From Pseudochelatococcus lubricantis (GTDB taxonomy: Bacteria; Pseudomonadota; Alphaproteobacteria; Rhizobiales; Beijerinckiaceae), in assembly GCF_042432495.1 (NCBI RefSeq), contig NZ_JBHLXC010000002.1:1-64000 (forward strand): a stretch of 64,000 nucleotides of DNA, read 5' to 3'. This document shows, piece by piece, positions 1-7,376 of the stretch. Position 1 is the stretch's first letter. Each line of letters opens with the position of its first letter. The notes beneath the pieces were generated by a model that was given only the letters and a program-made list of their open reading frames with translations, did not search any database and was not told where the DNA came from. A program made the translations under genes and the position numbers.

Positions 1-149
1 CATAACAGGCCAAATCAGATAGCCAACTCTATAAGACAAAAACAAATTGTCAACCCAACCCTCGCAAGTCGGGCAAAACAATCAATTCCGCTCACAGAAA
101 AATAAAACCCAGCCGCCGCAACCAATCTCTCAAACCGCCCGCAGCGCCG

Positions 150-173
150 GTGTGACCCCTATCTAAGTCACAC
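150..173. repeat. Inverted repeat GTGTGAC-N10-GTCACAC
   Basis: A perfect 7-bp inverted repeat with a 10-bp spacer lies about 80 bp past the polA stop codon. It could be an operator for a gene left of the window or a weak hairpin after polA, but no T-tract follows. The half-sites resemble Crp/Fnr halves, yet the spacing between TGTGA and TCACA is 12 rather than 6. Confidence 0.4.
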
Positions 174-200
174 CCACAATAACGTCAATCCCTCAAATAA

Positions 201-209
201 TTATCCACA
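201..209 (+). promoter_or_regulatory. Consensus DnaA box TTATCCACA
   Basis: The nine bases match the strict DnaA box consensus exactly and sit in AT-rich non-coding DNA. DnaA boxes mark replication origins or DnaA-regulated promoters. Only one perfect box is seen here, so an origin is not demonstrated. It may be a titration or regulatory site. Confidence 0.4.
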
Positions 210-251
210 GGCATACACAAATCAGACATACGGCGGTCACGCCGGGAGCGG

Positions 252-3200
252 TCAGTGCGCGTCGTCCCAGTTCGTGGCCGCGCGCGCCTCAACCCCAAGC
301 GGAACCTTGAGTTTCACAGCCGGCAGAGGGGCGTGCTCCATGACCTGCCGGATGAGCGGGATGGCGGCGTCTATCTCGGCGTCCGGCACTTCGAACACGA
401 GTTCGTCGTGCACCTGCAGCAGCATGCGCGCCGAAAGCCCCGCGTTTGCCAGCGCAGGCTCCATCCGCACCATCGCACGGCGGATGATGTCGGCGGCCGC
501 TCCCTGCAGAGGCGCGTTGATGGCCTGCCGCTCCACGAACGCCCGCTCCGACGCATTCTTCGAATAGATCTGCGGGTAGTGGCACACCCGCCCGAACACG
601 GTTTTCACGAAGCCGTGCTCGCGCACGAATCGCTTCGTCTCTTCCATGTAGTCGCGAATCCCGGGGAATCGCTCGAAGTAGCGGCGGATATAGGCGCCCG
701 ATTCCTCGCGGCTGATTCCAAGCTGATTCGCCAGCCCGAAAGCCGAGATTCCATAGATGATGCCGAAGTTGATCGCCTTTGCGCGCCGGCGGATCGACGG
801 GTCCATGCCCTCTACCGGCACGCCGAACATCTCGGAAGCCGTCATGGCGTGGATGTCGATACCGTTCTCGAACGCCTTGCGTAGCTGCGGAATGTCGGCG
901 ACATGAGCAAGCAGCCGCAGCTCGATCTGCGAATAGTCGGCGGAAACGAGCTTCCAGCCCGATTCGCTCACGAAGGCCTTGCGAATCTTGCGGCCTTCCT
1001 CGGTGCGAATCGGAATGTTCTGCAGATTCGGATCGGACGAGGCGAGTCGCCCCGTTGTCGTCGCGGCCAACGCAAACGAGGTATGCACTCGCCGCGTCTG
1101 CGGGTTGATGAAGCCGGGCAGCGCTTCCGTATAAGTAGAGCGCAGCTTCGATAGCTGCCGCCAGTCGAGAATGCGTGCGGGCAGCTCATGCCCCTGTTCG
1201 GCAAGCTCCTCAAGCACGCCCGCACCCGTCGCCCACTGGCCTGTCGCCGTCTTCTTCGCGCCCGGCAGGCCCATGCGCCCGAACAGGATTTCCCCGAGCT
1301 GCCTTGGCGAACCGATGTTGAAGCTCTCGCCGGCGAGCTTGTGGATCTCGTCCTCCAGCGCCCCCATCCGCTGCGCGAACTCGCCCGACAGGCGCGCGAG
1401 TTGCGCGGGGTCGATCATGATGCCGCGCCGCTCCATGCGCGCCAGCACCCCGACGAGCGGGCGCTCCAGCGTTTCGTAGACGGTCGCCTTGCTCTCGGAA
1501 ACGATTCGTGGCTTCAGCACCTCCCACAGCCGCAGCGTGACATCGGCATCCTCGCCCGCGTAGGCAGTCGCGCGGTCGATCGCCACCTTGTCAAAGGTCA
1601 CGGCCTGCCGGCCCTTGCCGGCGACATCCGTAAAAGTGATGGGACTATGGCCGAGATGCTTTTCCGACAGCGCATCCATGCCGTGCGTGCCGCGCCCGGC
1701 GTCGAGCACATAGGAGAGCAGCATCGTGTCGTCGCATGGCGTCACCTCGATGCCGTGACGGGCGAACAACAGCCAGTCGAACTTGAAGTTCTGGCCGATC
1801 TTGAGCACGCCAGGGTCCGTCAGCAGAGGCTTCAGCCGTTCCAGCACCTCCCGAACGGGAAGCTGCGTGAGACCATCGGCTTCACTGGCCGGCGAGACAT
1901 CGCCGCCGAACAGGCCCGCCTGCGTATCGGCCGCGCGGTGCTGCAGCGGAATATAGCAGGCGCGCCCGGTCGCGGTGGCGAGCGACATACCGACGAGATC
2001 GGCCGCCATTGCGTCGAGCGCGTTGGTCTCGGTATCAACCGCCACGATTCCGCGCTCGCGCGCTTCCGCGATCCAACGGTCTAGCGCCTCCAGGGTCGTC
2101 ACCGTTTCATAGGCGCCGGTGTCGACCGGCATGCCTTGCTGGCGCGCGAGCGCCCGCGCCGCGACATCGACTGGACCGCCGGCGTCATCCTCCGGCTTGT
2201 CTTCCGCGGGCGGTGGCTCCTCCGCGCGCACGGGCGCCGACACGCCGATATCCGCCGGCGCGACGCTCTCCAGATCGACGTCATATATCTCGGCCGCCCG
2301 GCGCGTGATGGTCGTGAACTCCAGCGCCTTCAGAAATCCGATCAACTGCCGCGGATCCGGCGCCTTCAGGACGAGCTTCTCCAGCGGGCAGTTTACATCG
2401 ACCGCGTCGACAAGCTTCACGAGCCGGCGCGACAGGCGGGCGGTCTCGGCGTTCTCAAGCAGCGCCTCGCGCCGCTTGGGCTGCTTGATCTCGCCCGCGC
2501 GCTCCAGCAACGTATCGAGATCGCCGTAGGTGCCGATGAGCTGCGCCGCCGTCTTGATGCCGATACCGGGAACGCCGGGCACATTGTCGGTGGAATCGCC
2601 CGCCAGCGCCTGCACGTCCACGACCTTGTCCGGCGACACGCCAAAATAGGCGACGACCTCCTCCTCGCCTATCTTCCGCTCGGCCCGGTAGCTGCCCTTG
2701 GACTGGGTGCCGGACGCGGGATCGTACATCGCGATGCCGGGGCGTATCAGCTGCATCAGGTCCTTGTCGGCGGAAATGATGAGCACGTCCGCCCCGGCCT
2801 CGGAGGCCTGGCGGGCATAGGTCGCGATCAGGTCGTCGGCCTCGTAACGGTCCTGCTCCACCGGGGTGAGGCCGAAGGCGCGCACCGCCTCGCGCATAAG
2901 CGGAAACTGCGACACCAGATCATCGGGCGGCGGCGGCCGGTTCGACTTGTAGGGCGGATACAGTTCTTTGCGGAACGAGTTCTCCGACTTGTCGAAGATG
3001 ATGCCGAGATGCGTTGGCAGGATGCCCACCGCGCCGTCGCGGATGAACTGGAACAGCTTCGTGCAGAACAGGCGCACCGCGCCCGTCGGCAGGCCGTCGG
3101 AGCGGTAGTTGTACTTCCTGTCCTGATTCATGGACTGGAAATAGGCGCGGAAGACGAACGACGAGCCGTCGACGAGGAAGACGTGATCGCCCTTGCCCGG

Positions 3201-3275
3201 CATACGGATATGTCCGGACATCCTGTCGGTGTCGGCGCGCGGCGGCGTGGCAGTGGGAGCATCGGTCGCATTCAT
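252..3275 (-). CDS. polA: DNA polymerase I
   Basis: This enzyme fills gaps in repair and removes Okazaki primers. All three family-A domains are present. The 5'-3' exonuclease domain is at about residues 30-330, with DGSSFVFRAYF near 36 and the helix-hairpin-helix GVPGIGIKTA near 233. The 3'-5' proofreading domain begins near 400 and keeps the DxE metal ligands (D414, E416). The polymerase domain shows motif A (DYSQIELR), motif B (RRAKAINFGIIYG) and motif C (QVHDE). At 1007 residues it is at the long end for the family, partly because of a roughly 60-residue acidic and proline-rich linker near 340-395. The ATG start at 3275 has only a weak ribosome binding site; the N-terminal 30 residues are not conserved-looking, so an internal start is possible. 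Confidence 0.98.
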   Translation of the reverse strand: MNATDAPTATPPRADTDRMSGHIRMPGKGDHVFLVDGSSFVFRAYFQSMNQDRKYNYRSDGLPTGAVRLFCTKLFQFIRDGAVGILPTHLGIIFDKSENSFRKELYPPYKSNRPPPPDDLVSQFPLMREAVRAFGLTPVEQDRYEADDLIATYARQASEAGADVLIISADKDLMQLIRPGIAMYDPASGTQSKGSYRAERKIGEEEVVAYFGVSPDKVVDVQALAGDSTDNVPGVPGIGIKTAAQLIGTYGDLDTLLERAGEIKQPKRREALLENAETARLSRRLVKLVDAVDVNCPLEKLVLKAPDPRQLIGFLKALEFTTITRRAAEIYDVDLESVAPADIGVSAPVRAEEPPPAEDKPEDDAGGPVDVAARALARQQGMPVDTGAYETVTTLEALDRWIAEARERGIVAVDTETNALDAMAADLVGMSLATATGRACYIPLQHRAADTQAGLFGGDVSPASEADGLTQLPVREVLERLKPLLTDPGVLKIGQNFKFDWLLFARHGIEVTPCDDTMLLSYVLDAGRGTHGMDALSEKHLGHSPITFTDVAGKGRQAVTFDKVAIDRATAYAGEDADVTLRLWEVLKPRIVSESKATVYETLERPLVGVLARMERRGIMIDPAQLARLSGEFAQRMGALEDEIHKLAGESFNIGSPRQLGEILFGRMGLPGAKKTATGQWATGAGVLEELAEQGHELPARILDWRQLSKLRSTYTEALPGFINPQTRRVHTSFALAATTTGRLASSDPNLQNIPIRTEEGRKIRKAFVSESGWKLVSADYSQIELRLLAHVADIPQLRKAFENGIDIHAMTASEMFGVPVEGMDPSIRRRAKAINFGIIYGISAFGLANQLGISREESGAYIRRYFERFPGIRDYMEETKRFVREHGFVKTVFGRVCHYPQIYSKNASERAFVERQAINAPLQGAAADIIRRAMVRMEPALANAGLSARMLLQVHDELVFEVPDAEIDAAIPLIRQVMEHAPLPAVKLKVPLGVEARAATNWDDAH

Positions 3276-3480
3276 GCTTCATTCATACCCCGTTTTGCGC
3301 GCCGACAGGTAGTCAAATTGAGGCCGTCCGCGCACGCGCCCGTGGCGCGGTCGGAGCTGCTCCGCGTTTCCGGGATGCGGCGCGATGCACGCGACATATC
3401 TGCGGCTATTTCAAAATTCCTGCACTAATTGCAATACAGATGTTCGGCACGGAACCGCCCTTCCGTAATAAGCTTACTGT

Positions 3481-3490
3481 CCATATATGG
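3481..3490. repeat. Perfect palindrome CCATATATGG
   Basis: A 10-bp perfect palindrome lies in the AT-rich part of the gap upstream of polA. Two more ATATAT runs follow at about 3503-3510 and 3579-3584. It may be a regulator-binding site or simply AT-rich sequence; no partner is identified. Confidence 0.3.
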
Positions 3491-3573
3491 CGCGAACGGC
3501 GACATATATATTACTATCGGGGATGACATAGTGTCCGCAATCGATATTTAATAAGCGGAGCCGTACATTAAAA

Positions 3574-3603
3574 TTGACATATATGCAGTTTTAAGCTGAT
3601 AAT
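3574..3603 (+). promoter_or_regulatory. Near-consensus sigma-70 promoter
   Basis: The -35 element TTGACA (3574-3579) is perfect and the -10 element GATAAT (3598-3603) matches five of six positions, spaced by 18 bp (or 17 bp if read as TGATAA). It points right, towards the candidate small gene at 3651 and the S24 regulator at about 4003. Confidence 0.55.
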
Positions 3604-3650
3604 GGCGTATGCAGTGGGAAAAATAGCGACGAGAGGAGACGTCAGGATGC

Positions 3651-3851
3651 ATGACAGGTTTCGGCCCGCATATACCGGTTTTTCCCGGTTCAGATCCGCA
3701 TCTGGCCTTGTATCGCGAAATAAATAGACGTCTGCCTGCCCGGATGTGTCGTAACCCGTTATGTCGCGGCTCGCTCAACGGCGTGGCGAAAGGTTGGCCC
3801 ATGGCTTGGCTCATGGCTTGGCTCATAGCTTGGCCCATGGCCGCCCCTTGA
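3651..3851 (+). CDS. Candidate small protein with repeated hydrophobic C-terminus
   Basis: I do not recognise this 66-residue frame. It follows a near-consensus promoter by about 45 bp and a purine-rich GAGGAG ribosome site at about 3633-3638. That site fits a shorter overlapping frame starting at 3647 slightly better. The C-terminus reads WPMA-WLMA-WLIA-WPMA, encoded by four 12-bp tandem repeats, which gives a short tryptophan-rich hydrophobic tail. A hairpin (3850-3868) starts at the stop codon. It could be a membrane-active small protein, a leader peptide for the S24 regulator, or non-coding. Codon use in the first half is not distinctive. Confidence 0.25.
   Translation: MTGFGPHIPVFPGSDPHLALYREINRRLPARMCRNPLCRGSLNGVAKGWPMAWLMAWLIAWPMAAP
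3794..3841 (+). repeat. Four tandem 12-bp repeats
   Basis: Four head-to-tail copies of TTGGCYCATRGC (3794-3805, 3806-3817, 3818-3829, 3830-3841) differ at only two positions. Because the unit is a multiple of three, copy-number change would preserve any reading frame. It is far too short and lacks spacers, so it is not a CRISPR array. Confidence 0.85.
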
Positions 3852-3868
3852 ACCTGAATGCCAGGTTC
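3850..3868 (+). repeat. Hairpin after the candidate small gene
   Basis: GAACCTG (3850-3856) and CAGGTTC (3862-3868) form a perfect 7-bp stem with a 5-nt loop, starting at the stop codon of the 3651 frame. No T-tract follows, so this is a hairpin or operator rather than a clear intrinsic terminator. Confidence 0.45.
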
Positions 3869-3903
3869 CGGCGGTTCCGCAGGTGGGACGGCGTCCCGAC
3901 TGA

Positions 3904-3930
3904 TGCCGATGCCATCGGCAATGCGATTGC
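3904..3930. promoter_or_regulatory. Candidate operator of the S24 regulator
   Basis: TGCCGATG-C-CATCGGCA (3904-3920) is a perfect 17-bp inverted repeat, and a second small palindrome GCAAT-GCG-ATTGC (3918-3930) overlaps its right edge. The pair lies about 75-100 bp before the start of the repressor-like gene. Repressors of this class usually bind such palindromes next to their own promoter, so autoregulation is a reasonable inference but unproven. Confidence 0.4.
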
Positions 3931-4002
3931 AACGAATTCCGTGTCGGTTTCGCGTCCTCGGTGGACGCCCGATCCCCCATCCGTTTATGTTATCAGTGGT
4001 TG

Positions 4003-4719
4003 ATGCGCGCCATGACTGGTAAATCAGAAAGACTGCTAGAACCGAATGCAGTGAAAGATGACGTTTCCCGCACGGATCGCGATCCGGATATCGGACGTAG
4101 GATCCGTTTCCTGTTCGAGCGTCTGGGCGGCCAGAAGGCCGCGGCGGCGACGGACAAGTCCATTCGCTCGCTGCAGCGGTATTTCTCTGGCGCGGAGCCG
4201 CCGGCGAGCGTCGTCAAGGCGCTCGCGCAGGCGACAGGCGTTTCCGCCGACTGGATCCTGTTCGGCGGCGACGAGCCGACGTTGCAGCCGCCCGGATCGG
4301 GCAGCGGCAACCAGTTCGTCTACGTGCCGAAGTTCGAGGCGGCCGATGCCGCGCGCGGCATCGGGCAGGATGGCAGCCAGTCGTCCGCGATCGCGATGCG
4401 CGAAAGCTGGCTGCGCGGCATCGGCGCCGACCCGCGCCACGCCTGCCTGCTGGCCTTCGGCGGCGACAGCATGGAGCCGACGATCCGCGACGGCGACCTC
4501 CTGCTCATCGACCGTTCGGTAGGGCAGATCATCGATCACGGCATTTATGTGCTGCTCGTGGGCGGGCGGTTGCTCGTCAAGCGCGTGCAACTCCGCCACG
4601 ACGGCTCGCTGGTGCTGCGGAACGATAATCCTGCTTACGAGGTCGAGACGGTATCGGCGGAGGATGCGGGACGCCTTGTCATCGAGGGCCGCGTGCGCTG
4701 GTTCGGGCGCACGGTGTAG
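4003..4719 (+). CDS. XRE-type regulator with S24 (LexA-like) peptidase domain
   Basis: A two-domain repressor-like protein of 238 residues. The N-terminal helix-turn-helix (about residues 29-86) ends in SADWILFG, typical of C2/CI-type phage and bacterial repressors. The C-terminal S24 domain keeps the self-cleavage dyad: Ser156 in GDSMEPT and Lys193 in LLVKRV. Such proteins cleave themselves when RecA is activated, or act as non-cleaved repressors with an S24 fold. The start could be 4003, 4012 or a GTG at 3961; none has a strong ribosome site. It is not LexA itself, since the DNA-binding part is XRE-like. No phage genes lie nearby, so it looks like a resident regulator. Palindromes upstream suggest autoregulation. 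Confidence 0.85.
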   Translation: MRAMTGKSERLLEPNAVKDDVSRTDRDPDIGRRIRFLFERLGGQKAAAATDKSIRSLQRYFSGAEPPASVVKALAQATGVSADWILFGGDEPTLQPPGSGSGNQFVYVPKFEAADAARGIGQDGSQSSAIAMRESWLRGIGADPRHACLLAFGGDSMEPTIRDGDLLLIDRSVGQIIDHGIYVLLVGGRLLVKRVQLRHDGSLVLRNDNPAYEVETVSAEDAGRLVIEGRVRWFGRTV

Positions 4720-4764
4720 CTCCCCGGCCCCGCCGTATAAAACAATTTGGACGTATAAAATGAT

Positions 4765-4796
4765 ATGGCCAGCGGGAGGATCGTCCGGCTGGCCAT
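4765..4796. terminator. Bidirectional hairpin terminator
   Basis: ATGGCCAGC (4765-4773) and GCTGGCCAT (4788-4796) form a perfect 9-bp stem between two convergent genes. TGTCGTTTTC follows on the plus strand and ATCATTTTA on the minus strand, so it can serve both the S24 regulator and sciP. Confidence 0.65.
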
Positions 4797-4849
4797 TGTC
4801 GTTTTCGGAAAACCGTTTCGCCCGCCGTGCCGCGGGCCGCAGCGCCGCT

Positions 4850-5125
4850 CTATTGCCGGTAGTGCTGGATGCGCGTCGTGCGCAGGCCCGCCAGGCCGTG
4901 TTCGTCGATGGATTGCTGCCAGCTCAGGAACTCCTCCACAGTCAGCGTATAGCGCTGGCAGGCTTCGTCCAGGCTGAGGAGTCCTCCACGGACGGCCGCC
5001 ACGACCTCGGCCTTGCGCCGGATGACCCATCGCTTGGTAGTCGTAGGCGGAAGATCTGCTATCGTCAACGGACTGCCGTCCGGTCCGATGACGTATTTTA
5101 CACGCGGGCGAAAAAGTTCGGTCAT
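4850..5125 (-). CDS. sciP: SciP, CtrA-inhibitory cell-cycle regulator (DUF1153)
   Basis: SciP is a small helix-turn-helix protein that, in Caulobacter, binds CtrA on DNA and blocks its activation of promoters in swarmer cells. This 91-residue copy has the family's hallmark N-terminus (LFRPRVKYVIGPDGSPLT) and conserved central segment (TKRWVIRRKAEVVAAV, LTVEEFLSWQ), ending GLRTTRIQ. Length and composition are as expected for the family. ATG at 5125 is chosen because the family begins MTEL; a GTG at 5137 would add four residues. A CtrA-like box lies about 115 bp upstream (5241-5255), matching the known CtrA control of sciP in Caulobacter. Confidence 0.95.
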   Translation of the reverse strand: MTELFRPRVKYVIGPDGSPLTIADLPPTTTKRWVIRRKAEVVAAVRGGLLSLDEACQRYTLTVEEFLSWQQSIDEHGLAGLRTTRIQHYRQ

Positions 5126-5240
5126 TGATACGCTCACATTATTCTGACTGACCCAATTCGACAGATCCGACTAGACCGATCCGGCTCAAGTGGCGCCCCT
5201 CAACCGATCTACGTCAATCTGCGACGCTAAAGGGTTCCAT

Positions 5241-5255
5241 TTAAGAATTGCCTAA
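5241..5255. promoter_or_regulatory. CtrA-like binding site TTAA-N7-CTAA
   Basis: TTAA (5241-5244), a 7-bp spacer and CTAA (5252-5255) match the CtrA consensus TTAA-N7-TTAA at seven of eight positions with exact spacing. It sits upstream of sciP, a known CtrA-regulated gene in Caulobacter. Confidence 0.5.
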
Positions 5256-5407
5256 AGGCCGTGCCCGCGCTTCAGCTTGCCCTTTCAAGAACAGAAGATG
5301 GATAATATTTTATAATTATGTTTCTTCCGAAATCGCCCTCCCCTGCCGCAGGCTGATGCATCGCGGGACTGGCGGGAACGGCACGGGACAGGTATAGAGG
5401 CAGCAGC

Positions 5408-5429
5408 GCGCGTGTCCGCAAGGACGCGC
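5408..5429 (+). repeat. Hairpin in the mnmA leader
   Basis: GCGC...GTCC (5408-5417) pairs with GGACGCGC (5422-5429) around a GCAA tetraloop, with a two-base bulge. It ends directly before the AGAGG ribosome site of mnmA, so it could influence translation start. Confidence 0.4.
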
Positions 5430-5443
5430 AAGAGGCGAAAGTA

Positions 5444-6643
5444 ATGTTGAACAGTCTTGATCTGCCCAAGGCCCCGCGCGACACGCGGGTCGTCGTGGCG
5501 ATGTCCGGTGGGGTCGATTCATCCGTGGTCGCGGCCATGCTCGCGCGCGAGGGATACGAGGTCATCGGCATCACGCTCCAGCTCTACGACCATGGCGCAG
5601 CCATCCACCGCAAGGGCGCCTGCTGCGCCGGTCAGGACATTCACGATGCCCGCCGTGTCGCCGAGCGAATCGGCATCCCTCATTATGTGCTCGATTACGA
5701 GTCACGCTTCCGGGACGCGGTCATCGAACGATTCGCCGACAGCTACCTCAACGGCGAGACGCCGATCCCCTGCGTAGAATGCAACCGGTCGATCAAGTTT
5801 ACCGAACTGCTCGACACTGCGCGCGATCTGGGCGCCGACGTCCTCGCCACAGGCCACTATGTCGCGAGCCGGCCGGCTCCCGGCGCCGTGGACGGGCGGG
5901 CGCTCTACCGCGCCGCCGACCCCGACCGCGACCAGAGCTACTTCCTCTACGCCACCACCGCCGAGCAGCTGTCGATCCTGCGCTTCCCGCTGGGCGACCT
6001 GACGAAGCCGCAGACGCGGGCGCTGGCGCGCGAGTTCGGCCTTGAGATCGCCGACAAGCACGACAGCCAGGACATCTGCTTCGTTCCCGACGGCCGCTAC
6101 GCGGACATCATCGAGCGCCTGCGCCCCAAGGCTGTACTGCCGGGCGACATCGTCCATGCCGACGGCCGCGTATTGGGCAGGCACAGCGGCATCATCCATT
6201 TCACCGTCGGCCAGCGCAAGGGCCTCGGCCTCTCGACGGGCGAGCCGCTCTACGTCGTGAAGCTCGACGCCGAGAACGCGCGTGTCATCGTCGGGCCGCG
6301 CGACATGCTGGCGACGAGCGCGATCACGCTGGGCGACCTCAACTGGCTCGGCGAGACGCCGCTCGTCCCGGGCGGCGAGCCTGTCGAGGTCGCGGTGCGG
6401 GTCCGCTCCACCCGCCCGCCCCATCCGGCCTTCCTGCAGATGACCGGCGAGGGCGCCGTCATCACGCTGCCCGTCGCCGAACTCGGGGTCGCGCCCGGGC
6501 AGGCGTGCGTCATTTACGAGAGCGAGGAGCCGCGCGCGCGCGTTCTCGGCGGCGGCACCATCCGGCGCACACGCCCTCTCGTTCCGCTCGTGGTGCCTCC
6601 CGCCACGTCACCCAGGCTTGCAACCGTAACGGAACCCCTGTGA
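5444..6643 (+). CDS. mnmA: tRNA-specific 2-thiouridylase MnmA
   Basis: MnmA places sulfur on the wobble uridine (U34) of tRNAs for Lys, Glu and Gln, using ATP and a persulfide relayed from the cysteine desulfurase. The N-terminal PP-loop SGGVDSS is at residues 21-27. The two catalytic cysteines are visible: Cys110 in IPCVECN and Cys212 in QDICFV, so the enzyme looks active. The C-terminal half has the expected central and beta-barrel domains. At 399 residues it is slightly longer than the E. coli protein, mainly by a C-terminal arginine- and proline-rich tail. The ATG at 5444 follows an AGAGG ribosome site. The next gene starts one base after its stop codon. Confidence 0.97.
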   Translation: MLNSLDLPKAPRDTRVVVAMSGGVDSSVVAAMLAREGYEVIGITLQLYDHGAAIHRKGACCAGQDIHDARRVAERIGIPHYVLDYESRFRDAVIERFADSYLNGETPIPCVECNRSIKFTELLDTARDLGADVLATGHYVASRPAPGAVDGRALYRAADPDRDQSYFLYATTAEQLSILRFPLGDLTKPQTRALAREFGLEIADKHDSQDICFVPDGRYADIIERLRPKAVLPGDIVHADGRVLGRHSGIIHFTVGQRKGLGLSTGEPLYVVKLDAENARVIVGPRDMLATSAITLGDLNWLGETPLVPGGEPVEVAVRVRSTRPPHPAFLQMTGEGAVITLPVAELGVAPGQACVIYESEEPRARVLGGGTIRRTRPLVPLVVPPATSPRLATVTEPL

Positions 6644-7294
6644 ATGAGCACGATTGCCGACGGCCCCGACACCTCGCTGATGCGCAAAGCCTACGCGCGC
6701 TGGGCGCCCATCTACGATATCGTCTATGATGGACTGACCGCTTCCGCGCGGCGGGACGCAGTGGCGGCCGCGCTCGCCTGCGGCAACAAGGTGCTGGAGG
6801 CTGGCGTCGGCACCGGCCTGTCGCTCGGGGATTATCCGGCGCAGGCCAATGTCATCGGCTTCGACATTTCGGAGCACATGCTGCTCCGGGCGCAGGACAA
6901 GGTGGCAAAGCACAAGCTTTCCCATGTGCGCTTGCTCACCGTGATGGACGCCTGCCGGCTGGGCTTTCCCGATGCCGCGTTCGACGCCGTGGTGGCGCAG
7001 TTCCTGATCACGCTTGTGCCGCATCCCGAACGGGCGCTCGACGAATTCCTGCGCGTGTTGCGGCCGGGCGGCGAAATCATCCTGGCGAACCATTTTGGCG
7101 TCGATGACGGGCCGATCGCCCGTGCCGAGGAGGCGGTCGCGCCGGCGGTGCGCAAACTCGGCTGGAGTTCGGCGTTCAAGACGCGCCGCATCGAGACGTG
7201 GGCGGAGCAGCATCCCGCCGCGTCGCTGGTCGAGGTGCGGCCGGCGTTCCCGCTCGGCTTCTTCAAGATCATCCGCGTGCGCAAGGTGGGGTGA
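6644..7294 (+). CDS. Class I SAM methyltransferase, PmtA-like
   Basis: A 216-residue methyltransferase with the SAM-binding motif VLEAGVGTGLSL near residue 47 and a later RVLRPGGEIILANHF segment. These, plus the opening YARWAPIYD and the MDA and LGW motifs, resemble the Rhodobacter/Sinorhizobium-type phosphatidylethanolamine N-methyltransferase (PmtA), which makes phosphatidylcholine. It could also be a related methyltransferase of ubiquinone type. Its start codon abuts the mnmA stop (TGAATG), so the two are probably translated together, although no functional link is evident. It has no membrane segments; PmtA enzymes are soluble and act at the membrane surface. I assign the fold with confidence and the substrate only tentatively. 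Confidence 0.75.
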   Translation: MSTIADGPDTSLMRKAYARWAPIYDIVYDGLTASARRDAVAAALACGNKVLEAGVGTGLSLGDYPAQANVIGFDISEHMLLRAQDKVAKHKLSHVRLLTVMDACRLGFPDAAFDAVVAQFLITLVPHPERALDEFLRVLRPGGEIILANHFGVDDGPIARAEEAVAPAVRKLGWSSAFKTRRIETWAEQHPAASLVEVRPAFPLGFFKIIRVRKVG

Positions 7295-7376
7295 GCGCCC
7301 CGCCGCGCCTGGTGAAGCCCGCCGGTTCCGTGAAAGACATCCCGTCGTGTCAAGGCCCCGCCTGCTGCTCGATTAC

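Larger units (their letters stand above)
1..251. other. AT-rich intergenic region downstream of polA
   Basis: No credible gene is visible in this stretch, which lies downstream of polA and reaches the window edge. It is clearly more AT-rich than the surrounding coding DNA. It holds one perfect consensus DnaA box (201-209) and one 7-bp inverted repeat (150-173), listed separately. What lies to the left is not visible, so its full role cannot be judged. Confidence 0.6.
3276..4002. other. Long intergenic region between polA and the S24 regulator
   Basis: This 0.7-kb gap has an AT-rich core (about 3400-3650), unlike the GC-rich genes around it. It carries several ATATAT clusters including a 10-bp palindrome at 3481-3490, a near-consensus promoter at 3574-3603, a possible small gene (3651-3851), a 12-bp tandem repeat (3794-3841) and palindromes at 3850-3868 and 3904-3930. 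The minus-strand frame over 3548-3838 lacks coding character and is not called. Confidence 0.6.
5126..5443. other. Divergent promoter region between sciP and mnmA
   Basis: This gap of about 320 bp holds no gene. It contains the CtrA-like box (5241-5255), an AT-rich stretch with a perfect TATAAT at 5311-5316 that could be part of a plus-strand promoter although no good -35 is spaced correctly, and a hairpin just before the mnmA ribosome site. Confidence 0.55.

Noticed and set aside
150..173. Possible Crp/Fnr binding site
   Set aside because: The half-sites look right but the spacing is 12 instead of 6.
3548..3838. Minus-strand frame of 96 codons between polA and the S24 gene
   Set aside because: Its start lies inside the 12-bp repeat, with no ribosome site, and the rest crosses AT-rich non-coding sequence.
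3794..3841. Short repeats as a CRISPR remnant
   Set aside because: The units are contiguous with no spacers and only 12 bp long.
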